Under the pieces are notes generated by a model that was given only the letters and a program-made list of their open reading frames with translations, was not told where the DNA came from and made no database searches. From positions 305 through 64,304 of the forward strand of contig KZ836061.1 in NCBI GenBank assembly GCA_003255745.1: 64,000 nt of DNA, read 5' to 3'. The number at the start of each line of letters is the position of its first letter. Position 1 is the first letter of the stretch. This document shows, one piece after another, positions 1 through 7,777 of this stretch. The stretch is from Paracoccus saliphilus. GTDB taxonomy: Bacteria > Pseudomonadota > Alphaproteobacteria > Rhodobacterales > Rhodobacteraceae. A program made the translations under genes and the position numbers.

Positions 1-319
1 GAGTCCTGAACCAAGCAGGGACTGAACTTGAAGTCGATCTGCTTCGTTTTCTGCACGGCGCATCAGTCGGGACCGACTATGATTGGAGGAAATGGAGCAG
101 ATGCACCGCGCTCTGTTCGCATGCTGAGCAGTGCCCGCTGCTTTGTCGAACTCAGTGAGGGCTGCGTCCTAGGGGTTCGATTGTGCCCTTCCTGACGCTT
201 TGATGCACATGACCGCAAGCACAGGCACGGCATTGCGCCATTTTTAGCGAGCGTCTGCCAAACTGCTTTTCGATGCGGTGGCAGCACAAAAATCCCGCCT
301 CCTTTAAATACTTTGCGTG
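1..319. other. no gene recognised at left edge
   Basis: I see no convincing gene here. A short open frame from base 3 to a TGA at 156-158 could be the last codons of a gene beginning outside the window, but the Cys-rich peptide resembles nothing I know. The segment ends in an AT-rich stretch just upstream of the stress-type promoter of the esterase gene. Confidence 0.4.
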
Positions 320-344
320 GGAACAATTCGTGTGATGTCAGGTT
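320..344 (+). promoter_or_regulatory. EcfG-type stress promoter candidate for esterase
   Basis: GGAAC (320-324), then exactly 16 bases, then GGTT (341-344), about 40 bases before the chosen start codon. This fits the alphaproteobacterial EcfG pattern GGAAC-N16/17-CGTT with one mismatch. Four more sites with the same N16 geometry occur in the window, each ahead of a stress- or envelope-type gene. Confidence 0.5.
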
Positions 345-382
345 GGGCCGGCAGCTTACGCCATATCAGGAGAATGACGAAG

Positions 383-1465
383 ATGCGCAAATCGACAAAA
401 GCCTGTATCACCCTTGGTGCAGTCGCGGCTTCGGCACTGTTGCCCCTGCAACTGTCGGCTCAGGAAGCGACCGGCGACGATACTGCCCAGATGGCCGCCC
501 CCACGCAGGAGATGCAGGCCGTTCTGGACAAGTTGACCGAACTGGGCGCAAAGCCGATCGGCACCCTGTCGGTCGAGGAAACCCGGGCGCAACCAACACC
601 GGCCGATGCTGTCATGGCTCTTGTGGATGAACAGGGCATAGAGCCTGACCCGGCGCTGGAGACGATCAGGACCACCGACGTGATGGTTCCGGGTGCTGCG
701 GGCGAAGTGAATGCCCGCATCTATACGCCCGAAGGCGAAGGGCCGTTCCCGGTCATCGTTTACTGGCATGGGGGTGGCTGGGTCATCGCCGATATCGACA
801 CCTACGCTGCCTCTGCCCGTCAATTGGCCGCCGGCGCGCAGGCCCTAGTCGTGTCGCTGCATTACCGCCAGGCCCCGGAACATCCGTTCCCCGCCGCGCA
901 TGAAGATGCGGTCGCCAGCTATGAATGGATCGTCGAAAATGCGGGGCAGTGGAATGGCGACGTCGAACGCCTTGCCGTGGCTGGCGAAAGCGCGGGTGGC
1001 AACCTGGCTGCCAATGTCGCCATCGCTGCGCGCGACAACGGCTGGATCCAGCCGGACCACCAGCTTCTGGTCTATCCGGTGGCGGGCGACGACATGACGA
1101 CCGAAAGCTATGTCGAGAACGCCGAGGCGCAGCCCCTGTCCAAGCCTGCGATGGAGTGGTTCGTCGAACAGGTGTTCGAGGATCCGTCGCAGGCTGCCGA
1201 TCCGCGGCTTGACCTGGTTGAGCGCGAAGACCTGGAAGGCCTGCCCCCTGCCACGATCATCAATGCCCAGATCGATCCCCTGCGCACCGAGGGCGAGACT
1301 TATGCCGAGAACCTGGAGGCCGCAGGCGTCACCGTGTCGCAAAGGACCTTCGACGGCGTGACCCACGAATTCTTTGGCATGGGCGCGGTCGTGCCAACCG
1401 CCCAGGAAGCCATGGAATTTGCCACGTCCCAGCTTTCGCAGGCATTCGAAGCCGCCGCGGAATAA
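383..1465 (+). CDS. secreted alpha/beta-hydrolase (HSL-family esterase)
   Basis: Predicted carboxylesterase/lipase of 360 residues in the hormone-sensitive-lipase (acetyl-hydrolase) family. The oxyanion motif HGGGW is at residues 129-133, the nucleophile elbow GESAGGN puts Ser at 203, and Asp298 (QIDPL) and His328 (THEF) complete the triad. The N-terminus is a signal peptide ending near LSAQ (residue 27), so the enzyme probably acts in the periplasm or outside. AGGAGA at 368-373 is 9-10 bases before ATG 383; ATG 374 is too close to it to be the start. A perfect 11-bp hairpin follows the stop. The physiological ester is unknown; family assignment is firm. Confidence 0.9.
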   Translation: MRKSTKACITLGAVAASALLPLQLSAQEATGDDTAQMAAPTQEMQAVLDKLTELGAKPIGTLSVEETRAQPTPADAVMALVDEQGIEPDPALETIRTTDVMVPGAAGEVNARIYTPEGEGPFPVIVYWHGGGWVIADIDTYAASARQLAAGAQALVVSLHYRQAPEHPFPAAHEDAVASYEWIVENAGQWNGDVERLAVAGESAGGNLAANVAIAARDNGWIQPDHQLLVYPVAGDDMTTESYVENAEAQPLSKPAMEWFVEQVFEDPSQAADPRLDLVEREDLEGLPPATIINAQIDPLRTEGETYAENLEAAGVTVSQRTFDGVTHEFFGMGAVVPTAQEAMEFATSQLSQAFEAAAE

Positions 1466-1476
1466 TCGGACAGGCT

Positions 1477-1503
1477 GCTGCGGCACATCACCTGTGCCGC
1501 AGC
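1477..1503 (+). terminator. stem-loop downstream of esterase
   Basis: Perfect 11-bp inverted repeat GCTGCGGCACA / TGTGCCGCAGC with a 5-base loop, 11 bases after the esterase stop. There is no clear T-run after it, so termination may be partial or need Rho. Confidence 0.6.
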
Positions 1504-2019
1504 GCCCTTGACGGCGTCGGAACCCCCACCCCTGTCGCATTGCATGTGAGGCGGCAAATCGCAGAACCTTTGGAGACAGGGGCGGCATCGCCGCGATCCC
1601 TGCCGCCTTCGTCCGTTCCTGCATCACGCCTGGCTTTGCCGCCTGTCATGTGCCCGGCAGATCCACCGTTCCACATCCCCTCCAGGATGCGCCTCGCTCC
1701 ACTTCGCGATTTCGGACTGCCCATGCATCATGCAGGTCATGATGCTGACTTCGCGCCCGTCAAAAAGAAAGCTGAAGTCGCGGCATTCCGGGGCGGGCTT
1801 GGACAACTGGGCCGAAAAGGCGCAGGCGCTGATCAACAACTCGATCATCAACAATCTCCACGAATTACACGATTTCGCCAGTCCGAGGGGCCGACACACC
1901 TGTCGCGGCCGGCATGGTTGGACATCCGGGACAGGTATCGGCAGACTGCACCCATAGGAGATATGTCTGAATACCCCGAAAGGGGGAGACGGCCGTGCAA
2001 GGTGACAGGGGGTCCTGGA
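1504..2019. other. 516-bp gene-free stretch
   Basis: The region between the esterase hairpin and the LuxR-type gene. The LuxR reading frame stays open upstream to about 1540, but that part lacks family similarity, a good ribosome site or LuxR-like composition. It presumably holds the promoter of the regulator. No other gene was recognised. Confidence 0.4.
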
Positions 2020-3114
2020 ATGCAGGCTCGGGATATGTCGCAGCAGACGGATGCGCTGATCGACCTTGTCTATGCCGCGATCTTCGGCGAGGCGTCGTGG
2101 CAGTCCTTCATGGAGCACAGCCGGAGCCTGATCCCGAACGGGCAGACGGTGCTGGTGCTTCACGACAGGGCGTCCGGGACAGGGGCTTTCGCCTTGGCGG
2201 GCGGCCTCGATGAAGGGTTGGTCCGACGGTACAATCGCGAATACTTTGCCATCAATCCCTGGACCGACCATGCGCTGATCCGGCCGTTGAGAAAGGTCAT
2301 GCAGGCCGACGAGATGCTGCCCCGCGAACAGCTTTTGCGGACGCAGTTCTATCACGAATACCTGCGCCCTCAGGATGTGGTGACCGGGCTGGGCGTTACA
2401 CTGAGCCGCGAACAGGACCGCCACTGCTTTTTCAGCATCGTCGGCTGCGATGCCGATGAAGAGCACATGGAAGGCGCCAAGCGCGCCATCGCGAAGCTTG
2501 TGCCGCATCTGTCGCGCGCCTTCGAATCGCGCAAGGTGCCCTTGCCGGTGGCCGATGCCTCATCCGGGACGCTGCGGATCGATGCCCTGTTGAAGGTCAT
2601 CGCGGCCGATCAGAACGCGCTGGCGATGATCGATGAGACAGAGGCGCTGTCGGTGAATTCCTTGGGGCGGCTGTGCTGCCGGGACGCAGACCTGTTGCGC
2701 ATCCTTCAGCAGGTGCTTGCCGGGACAACGGAGGGCCCCGTGGTTCACCACGGCCACCTGAAGCGGCGGGATGGCGCCTTGCCGCTGCGGGCGTGCATCT
2801 TTCGTCCCGGCCGACGCGGCGGCGACATCTTTGGCGGCATGGACTGCGTGATCCGCCTGTCCAACCCGGCACGGTCGCTGCAGGACGCGGCGCGGGCGTT
2901 CTGCCGGATGCACCGCCTGTCAGGTGCCGAGGCGAACATCGTGGAGGCGCTTATCAACGGCCTTTCGCTGGACCAGATCGCCGCGGGACGCGGAACCTCG
3001 ACCGACACGGTCAGAACGCAGTTGAAGAATGTCTATATGAAAAGTGGCTGTCACCGGCAGGCGGACATCGTGCGCCACGTGGCGGTGATGACGGGTCCAA
3101 CCGATCCCATCTGA
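2020..3114 (+). CDS. LuxR-family transcriptional regulator
   Basis: Regulator of 364 residues. The last ~60 residues form a LuxR/GerE helix-turn-helix: LSGAEANIVEALINGLSLD followed by IA, TSTDTVRTQLKNVYMKSG and a basic tail. The ~240-residue N-terminal part has no receiver-domain signature and resembles the sensory part of stand-alone LuxR proteins of Rhodobacteraceae; a ligand cannot be named. ATG 2020 is chosen because conserved-looking sequence begins there; ATG 2035 is an alternative, and both have weak ribosome sites. No autoinducer synthase lies nearby. It could control the esterase upstream or genes elsewhere. Confidence 0.8.
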   Translation: MQARDMSQQTDALIDLVYAAIFGEASWQSFMEHSRSLIPNGQTVLVLHDRASGTGAFALAGGLDEGLVRRYNREYFAINPWTDHALIRPLRKVMQADEMLPREQLLRTQFYHEYLRPQDVVTGLGVTLSREQDRHCFFSIVGCDADEEHMEGAKRAIAKLVPHLSRAFESRKVPLPVADASSGTLRIDALLKVIAADQNALAMIDETEALSVNSLGRLCCRDADLLRILQQVLAGTTEGPVVHHGHLKRRDGALPLRACIFRPGRRGGDIFGGMDCVIRLSNPARSLQDAARAFCRMHRLSGAEANIVEALINGLSLDQIAAGRGTSTDTVRTQLKNVYMKSGCHRQADIVRHVAVMTGPTDPI

Positions 3115-3143
3115 GGAGGCGACAGGGCGGCCGGGGCAGGGGC

Positions 3144-3815
3144 TTAGGCCACGCGCAGGCCGATAAAATAGTCCGGGTTGTGCGCCGTCAGCATCTGGGC
3201 GAACAGGATCGACTGCGACAGGTGCTGGCGGACGGCCTCGGCTGCTGCGGCAGGATCGGCCCTTGCGATAGAATCCGCAATGCGCCTGTGATCGGACAGG
3301 ATCTGGCGCGCCTTTTCCGGCTCCATCAGGTGCAGGGCGCGAAGCCGGTCGATGTGGATGCTTTCCCGCCGGATGACGCGCTGAACCTGATCAAGCTGGG
3401 CATGGCGGTACTGAGCGGCGTGGAAGGCCTGGTCCAGATGCGCGAATCCGCGCAGGTTGCCGCGCTCGGCCTCGGCTGCCTGCATCGCGATCAGCTGTGA
3501 TAGTTCGTCGGCCAGACCTGCGGGCGGGGATTTCGCCAATCGGGCGGCGATCTCGACCTCGACTGCGCTGCGCAGGAAATGCGACTGGCGGGCATGGTCC
3601 AGGTCGATGCGGCTGACCGAGGTGCGGGCCTGGGGATGGACATCGACAAGGCCCTCATCCTGCAGGCGCAGCAGTGCGTCCCGCAGGGGCGTCGAACTGA
3701 TGCCGTAGCGGGACGAAAGCTCGGACCGCGACAGCGGGGCCCCCGGCGGCAGTTCGAGCGAAAGGATGCGGGTCCGCAGATCCTCCAGGATGCCGGTCCC
3801 GACGAGGGCGTTCAT
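3144..3815 (-). CDS. GntR/FCD-family regulator 1
   Basis: DNA-binding regulator of 223 residues. The N-terminal winged helix (LRTRILSLELPPGAPLSR, SSRYGISSTPLRDALLRL) is followed by an all-helical FCD ligand domain with His/Asp metal-site candidates (DHARQSHF, LDQAFHAA). GGAGA five bases before ATG 3815 favours this start over ATG 3845, ten codons upstream. It lies directly downstream of a second GntR gene on the same strand, and the pair is divergent from tctCBA, so both probably sense intermediates of the sugar-acid pathway encoded opposite. Two FCD regulators in tandem suggest two inducers or a hierarchy. Confidence 0.88.
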   Translation of the reverse strand: MNALVGTGILEDLRTRILSLELPPGAPLSRSELSSRYGISSTPLRDALLRLQDEGLVDVHPQARTSVSRIDLDHARQSHFLRSAVEVEIAARLAKSPPAGLADELSQLIAMQAAEAERGNLRGFAHLDQAFHAAQYRHAQLDQVQRVIRRESIHIDRLRALHLMEPEKARQILSDHRRIADSIARADPAAAAEAVRQHLSQSILFAQMLTAHNPDYFIGLRVA

Positions 3816-3845
3816 GTCAGTCTCCGATCTGGTTTTCCCGTTCAT

Positions 3846-4559
3846 CTAGAGAGCCAGGGGTGGCAACTCAAGGTCGCCCTGTCCTTCGCTATCAGTCACG
3901 AAAAGCTCCGGCCGCTCGCGCAGGTGCTTTTCCAGAAAATCCAGCGACCCCTCCAGATGCTCGCGCAGAAGGCGTTCGGTGTCCTTGACGGCGCCCCGGG
4001 CGATGGCGTCCAGCAAAATCTCGTGCTGGGCCAAGGGAACGGTGACGCCGCGCATGCTGCCCTGAAGGAACCGCACGCGGTCCAAGTGGCCCTTCTTGGC
4101 ATGGATCACGTCCCAGATCTCGGGCAGGCCGGCGATGTCGAACAGCGCCCGATGAAATTGGTCGTCCAGCAGGATGAAGCCTGCCTGATCGTTTCGGGCC
4201 GCCATGATCTTCTGCTCCAGCAGGATTTCCCATGCGCGGTCCAGATGCCGGACCGGCTGCGCTGCCAAGCGCCGGATGACGGGCAGCTCCAGGCTTTCCC
4301 GCAGGAAATGGGCCAGGCGCACGGCGCGTGGAGAGATAACAGACACAAAGGTGCCGTGTTGGGGGGCGACCGTCACCAGGCCGTGCTCGGCCAGCCGCAG
4401 GATGGCCTCGCGCAGCGGGGTGCGGCTGACGCCAAAGGTTTCGCACAACTGCTTTTCGACCAACGGTTGTCCCGGCTGCAGTTCCAACGTCACGATCAGG
4501 TGCCGCAGCCTGTCATGGATCAGGTCCGCTCGCGACCGTCGTCGTGTCTGCGTTTGCAC
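3846..4559 (-). CDS. GntR/FCD-family regulator 2
   Basis: Regulator of 237 residues with a GntR winged helix (LIHDRLRHLIVTLELQPGQP, CETFGVSRTPLREAILRL) and an FCD domain (LDDQFHRALFDIAG). The start is the GTG at 4559, preceded by a perfect AGGAGG with 8-base spacing; the frame is open further upstream but without family similarity. Its stop lies 30 bases before the start of the downstream GntR gene, so the two form an operon. It is divergent from tctC with about 150 bp between, the classical position for a repressor of the transport and catabolic genes. Confidence 0.88.
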   Translation of the reverse strand: MQTQTRRRSRADLIHDRLRHLIVTLELQPGQPLVEKQLCETFGVSRTPLREAILRLAEHGLVTVAPQHGTFVSVISPRAVRLAHFLRESLELPVIRRLAAQPVRHLDRAWEILLEQKIMAARNDQAGFILLDDQFHRALFDIAGLPEIWDVIHAKKGHLDRVRFLQGSMRGVTVPLAQHEILLDAIARGAVKDTERLLREHLEGSLDFLEKHLRERPELFVTDSEGQGDLELPPLAL

Positions 4560-4632
4560 AGCCCGTTCCTCCTCAGCCCCGCCGGGGCGGCGCTTCTCAG
4601 CTAGCAGCAGGAACGGCACGCCGTAAAGATCT

Positions 4633-4668
4633 TGTGGGTGACGCACAAATATATTACTGCGTGGATTG
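4633..4668. promoter_or_regulatory. candidate operator region for the tct operon
   Basis: The divergent GntR/tctC spacer is AT-rich and has short inverted repeats: TTGTG/CACAA flanking GGTGACG, and CACAAAT/GATTGTG further on. This is a plausible GntR operator and promoter region, but no perfect palindrome is present. Confidence 0.3.
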
Positions 4669-4707
4669 TGAGATTGATTATCTACTGACTCCAGGGAGGA
4701 GCGATTG

Positions 4708-5664
4708 ATGAAACTCAAGGCAATTCTTGCGACCACCGTTATCGCAACGGGATTCGCGGCAACCGCCGCCTTGGCCGAAACCGATTGGCCGCAGCGCACG
4801 GTCAACGTGATCATCGGCGCCAGCCCCGGTGGTGACACTGACTTCAACGCGCGCACAATGGCGCGTTACTTCGAAGAAATCACAGGCACCAGCATGGTCA
4901 TCACCAACATGCCGGGCGGCGGCGCGACCATTGCCACTTCGGCGGTGCGTCAGGCCGACCCCGACGGGTACACGATGCTGTTCGGCCATACCGGACACCT
5001 GATCGTTGCCGAGGTTTCGGGCCTGGCCGATTACGGGATCGCGGACTTTGAGATTTGCTGCGTTCCCGCCATCGACCAGGGCGCGGTCTTCGTGGCCAGC
5101 AAGTCGTCGGGTCTGACCTCGGTGGAGGATGTCCAGGCGGCCGAGCCGGGCAGCATCACGTTCGGCACCGAATTCGGCGGCTATTCGCATCTGCAGGGCC
5201 TGATCTTCCAGGAAGAAACCGGCGCCGAGATGACCATCGTGGACACCGGCTCCGCGTCCGAGAAGATCGCCTCGTTGCTGGGTGGCCGGATCGACCTGGC
5301 CGGCATCGCCTATGGCGCGGTGCAGGACTATGTCGAAAGCGGCCAGATGGTCGTGCTGGGCCAGCCCAACGAGGAACGGAACCCGCTGCTGGGCGACATC
5401 CCGACCTTCAAGGAGCAGGGCGTCGACTTCGTGATGAACAACCCCTACATCATCGCCTTCCCGGAAGGGACCGATCAGGCGATCGTGGACAAGATGGGCG
5501 AGGTGATGAAGCAGATCACCGAGAATCCGCAATACGCCGAGGATCTGGAGCAGGGCTTCAAGCAGCCCGTCGCCTTCCTGCCGCAAGAAGAGGGCGTCGA
5601 GCGCCTGAACGAGATCCGCGATACCTACATGCCGTATCGCGACGCGCTGCAGGCCGCGCGCTGA
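4708..5664 (+). CDS. tctC: TctC-family periplasmic binding protein
   Basis: Solute receptor of a tripartite tricarboxylate transporter (TTT), 318 residues. The signal peptide ends after AATAALA. The mature protein has the TctC hallmark start (WPQRTVNVIIGASPGGDTD), and PGGGATIATSAV and the GTEFGGYSHL region fit the family. Start ATG 4708 is 7 bases after AGGGAGGA; a TTG three bases earlier is in frame but less likely. Members bind carboxylates; the genes downstream point to a sugar acid. The intergenic region to tctB contains a perfect 13-bp hairpin, fitting higher expression of the receptor than of the permease. Confidence 0.92.
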   Translation: MKLKAILATTVIATGFAATAALAETDWPQRTVNVIIGASPGGDTDFNARTMARYFEEITGTSMVITNMPGGGATIATSAVRQADPDGYTMLFGHTGHLIVAEVSGLADYGIADFEICCVPAIDQGAVFVASKSSGLTSVEDVQAAEPGSITFGTEFGGYSHLQGLIFQEETGAEMTIVDTGSASEKIASLLGGRIDLAGIAYGAVQDYVESGQMVVLGQPNEERNPLLGDIPTFKEQGVDFVMNNPYIIAFPEGTDQAIVDKMGEVMKQITENPQYAEDLEQGFKQPVAFLPQEEGVERLNEIRDTYMPYRDALQAAR

Positions 5665-5669
5665 CCACT

Positions 5670-5700
5670 TGCCGGTGCGGCCCGCGCGGCCGCACCGGCA
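5670..5700 (+). terminator. 13-bp hairpin between receptor and permease genes
   Basis: Perfect inverted repeat TGCCGGTGCGGCC / GGCCGCACCGGCA with a 5-base loop, starting six bases after the tctC stop and with no T-run. It likely protects the tctC mRNA 3' end or causes partial termination, giving more receptor than permease. Confidence 0.65.
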
Positions 5701-5729
5701 CCCAGCCATTCAGCAAGGGAGGCTGCGCG

Positions 5730-6194
5730 ATGCGGCTCAAGGACGTGATCGTCGGTCTTGCCATGACCGGCGCCGGGATCGGCTATCTTGGCATGGCAGC
5801 TGCGCTGCCTGCAAAGGACGGGGTAGATGCGGCGACCGTGCCGTTCGTCCTGGCCTGGATGATGATCGGCCTGGGCCTGATCGAGCTTTTCGGGGCCTCG
5901 CGCCGCCAGGCGGCAGCGGGACAGGCGGCCGAATGGGGCGGTGCGCTGACCGTGGTGCTGACCCTGTTGCTGATCGCGGGCTTTATCGTGGCCCTTCGCC
6001 CGCTTGGCTTTCCCATCGCCACGGCGCTTTATCTTTTCCTGCAGTTCATGGTGCTGGCGCCCCGGGCCGGGCGCCCGCCGGTTGCGCTCTATGCCGGACT
6101 CGCGGCCAGCGTCGCCGCCGTCATCTTCGCCACCTTCCGCTATGGCTTCGACCTGCTGCTGCCCGCCGGGCCGCTGGTCGCCTGGCTGAACTGA
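5730..6194 (+). CDS. tctB: TctB-family small membrane subunit
   Basis: Small membrane subunit of the TTT transporter, 154 residues with about four hydrophobic segments (roughly residues 5-25, 37-55, 75-92 and 108-140). The family is poorly conserved, so the call relies on size, topology and its place between tctC and tctA. AAGGGAGG at 5715-5722 lies 7 bases before ATG 5730. It ends 10 bases before tctA. Confidence 0.85.
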   Translation: MRLKDVIVGLAMTGAGIGYLGMAAALPAKDGVDAATVPFVLAWMMIGLGLIELFGASRRQAAAGQAAEWGGALTVVLTLLLIAGFIVALRPLGFPIATALYLFLQFMVLAPRAGRPPVALYAGLAASVAAVIFATFRYGFDLLLPAGPLVAWLN

Positions 6195-6204
6195 GAGCAG
6201 ATCC

Positions 6205-7734
6205 ATGTTCGACCTTCTGATCCAAGGCTTCGCCGCCGTCCTGTCTCCGCAGATATTCCTGCTCATGGTGGCGGGGGTAGCCGTCGGCATCGTCTTCGGC
6301 GCCGTGCCTGGCCTGACGGCCGTGATGGCCATCGCGCTGTGCCTTCCCATGACCTACAGCCTGGGACCGGCGGCGGGCATTTCCCTGCTGATCGCGCTGT
6401 TCGTCGGTGCGACCTCAGGTGGCTTGATCTCGGCAATCCTGCTGAAGATCCCCGGCACGCCGTCCTCGATTGCGACGACCTTCGACGGCGGCCCGATGAT
6501 GGAAAAGGGCGAGGGCGCAAAGGCGCTTGGCGTGGGCATCGTCTTTTCCTTTCTGGGCACCATCGCGTCGATCGCGGCGCTGGCCTTCATCGCGCCGTCG
6601 CTGGCCAGTGTGGCGCTGTCCTTCGGACCCCATGAATATTTCGCCATTGCGGTCTTTTCGCTGACCCTGATCGCGACGCTGTCCTCGGGGTCGATGGCCA
6701 AGGGGATCTTCGCAGGCGTCTTGGGCTTTGCCGTCTCGACCGTGGGCATCGCGCCCGTCGACGCCATTACCCGCTTTACCTTTGGTCAGGTCGAACTGAA
6801 CGCCGGCTTCTCGATCCTGACGGTCTTGGTCGGCATGTTTGCCGTGGCCGAGATCATCAAGGTGGCCGAAACCGCGCGCAGCCCGATCACCGCGCCCCCT
6901 GCCGCGATGGTCAAGATCAAGGGCTTTGGCTTTTCCATGGCCGAGTTTCTGGGCCAGATCCCCAACGCCACCCGCAGCGCGCTGATCGGCATCGGAATCG
7001 GCATCCTGCCGGGGATCGGCGCGGGCACGTCGAACATCATTGCTTATATTGCCGCCAAGAAACGGTCCAAGACCCCCGAGCAGTTCGGCAAGGGCACGAT
7101 CGAGGGCGTAGTCGCCTCCGAGACCGCGAACAATGCTGGCATCGGCGGCGCCATGATCCCGCTGCTGACCTTGGGCATCCCCGGCGACGCCGTCACGGCG
7201 ATCATGCTGGGCGGCCTGATGATCCACGGCATCCAGCCCGGTCCCATGCTGTTCTTGACGCAGGCGCCGCTGGTCTACACGATCTTTGCCGCGCTGATCG
7301 TCTCGGCTTTTCTCATGCTGGTGCTGGAATTCTGGGGCCTGCGCATCTTCATCCGCCTGCTGGCCATCCCCAAGCACATCCTGCTGCCGGTGATCCTGGT
7401 GCTGTGCGCCGTGGGGGCATTTGGCCTGGCCAGCCGCGTCTTCGACATCTGGACCATCCTTGCCTTTGGCGTGCTGGGCTATGCCTTCGTAAAGGCGGGC
7501 ATTCCGACTGCGCCCTTCATCATCGGCTTTATCCTGGGGCCGATGGCCGAGACCAGCTTCCGCCGCGGCCTGCAGCTGTCGCGCGGCGACTTCACCGGCT
7601 TCCTGACCAACCCGATTTCGGGGACCTTCCTCGCCTTGGCCGTGGTGTCGATCGCCTGGCAACTTTACGGGGAATACCGCGCCACCCGCGGGCCGGTCGG
7701 GGACAATCCTCTCAAGCTTGGCGGCGAAGAGTGA
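6205..7734 (+). CDS. tctA: TctA-family large permease subunit
   Basis: Main transport subunit of the TTT system, 509 residues with about 11-12 membrane segments. Family hallmarks are the N-terminal GAVPGLTAVMAIALCLP, KIPGTPSSIATTFDGGPM and the internal repeat GILPGIGAGTSNI with VASETANNAGIGGAMIPL and LGIPGDAVTA. It forms the carboxylate channel in the inner membrane and uses the ion gradient together with TctB and TctC. It is followed 43 bases later by the dehydratase gene on the same strand, so uptake and catabolism are probably one transcript. Confidence 0.93.
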   Translation: MFDLLIQGFAAVLSPQIFLLMVAGVAVGIVFGAVPGLTAVMAIALCLPMTYSLGPAAGISLLIALFVGATSGGLISAILLKIPGTPSSIATTFDGGPMMEKGEGAKALGVGIVFSFLGTIASIAALAFIAPSLASVALSFGPHEYFAIAVFSLTLIATLSSGSMAKGIFAGVLGFAVSTVGIAPVDAITRFTFGQVELNAGFSILTVLVGMFAVAEIIKVAETARSPITAPPAAMVKIKGFGFSMAEFLGQIPNATRSALIGIGIGILPGIGAGTSNIIAYIAAKKRSKTPEQFGKGTIEGVVASETANNAGIGGAMIPLLTLGIPGDAVTAIMLGGLMIHGIQPGPMLFLTQAPLVYTIFAALIVSAFLMLVLEFWGLRIFIRLLAIPKHILLPVILVLCAVGAFGLASRVFDIWTILAFGVLGYAFVKAGIPTAPFIIGFILGPMAETSFRRGLQLSRGDFTGFLTNPISGTFLALAVVSIAWQLYGEYRATRGPVGDNPLKLGGEE

Positions 7735-7777
7735 CCGCCGCCCCGCCACCTGACACGCAGACCGACCCGAGGTAGAC

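Noticed and set aside
3-158. 3' end of a gene entering from the left edge
   Set aside because: Only 51 codons, unusually Cys-rich, no recognisable family; not enough to call.
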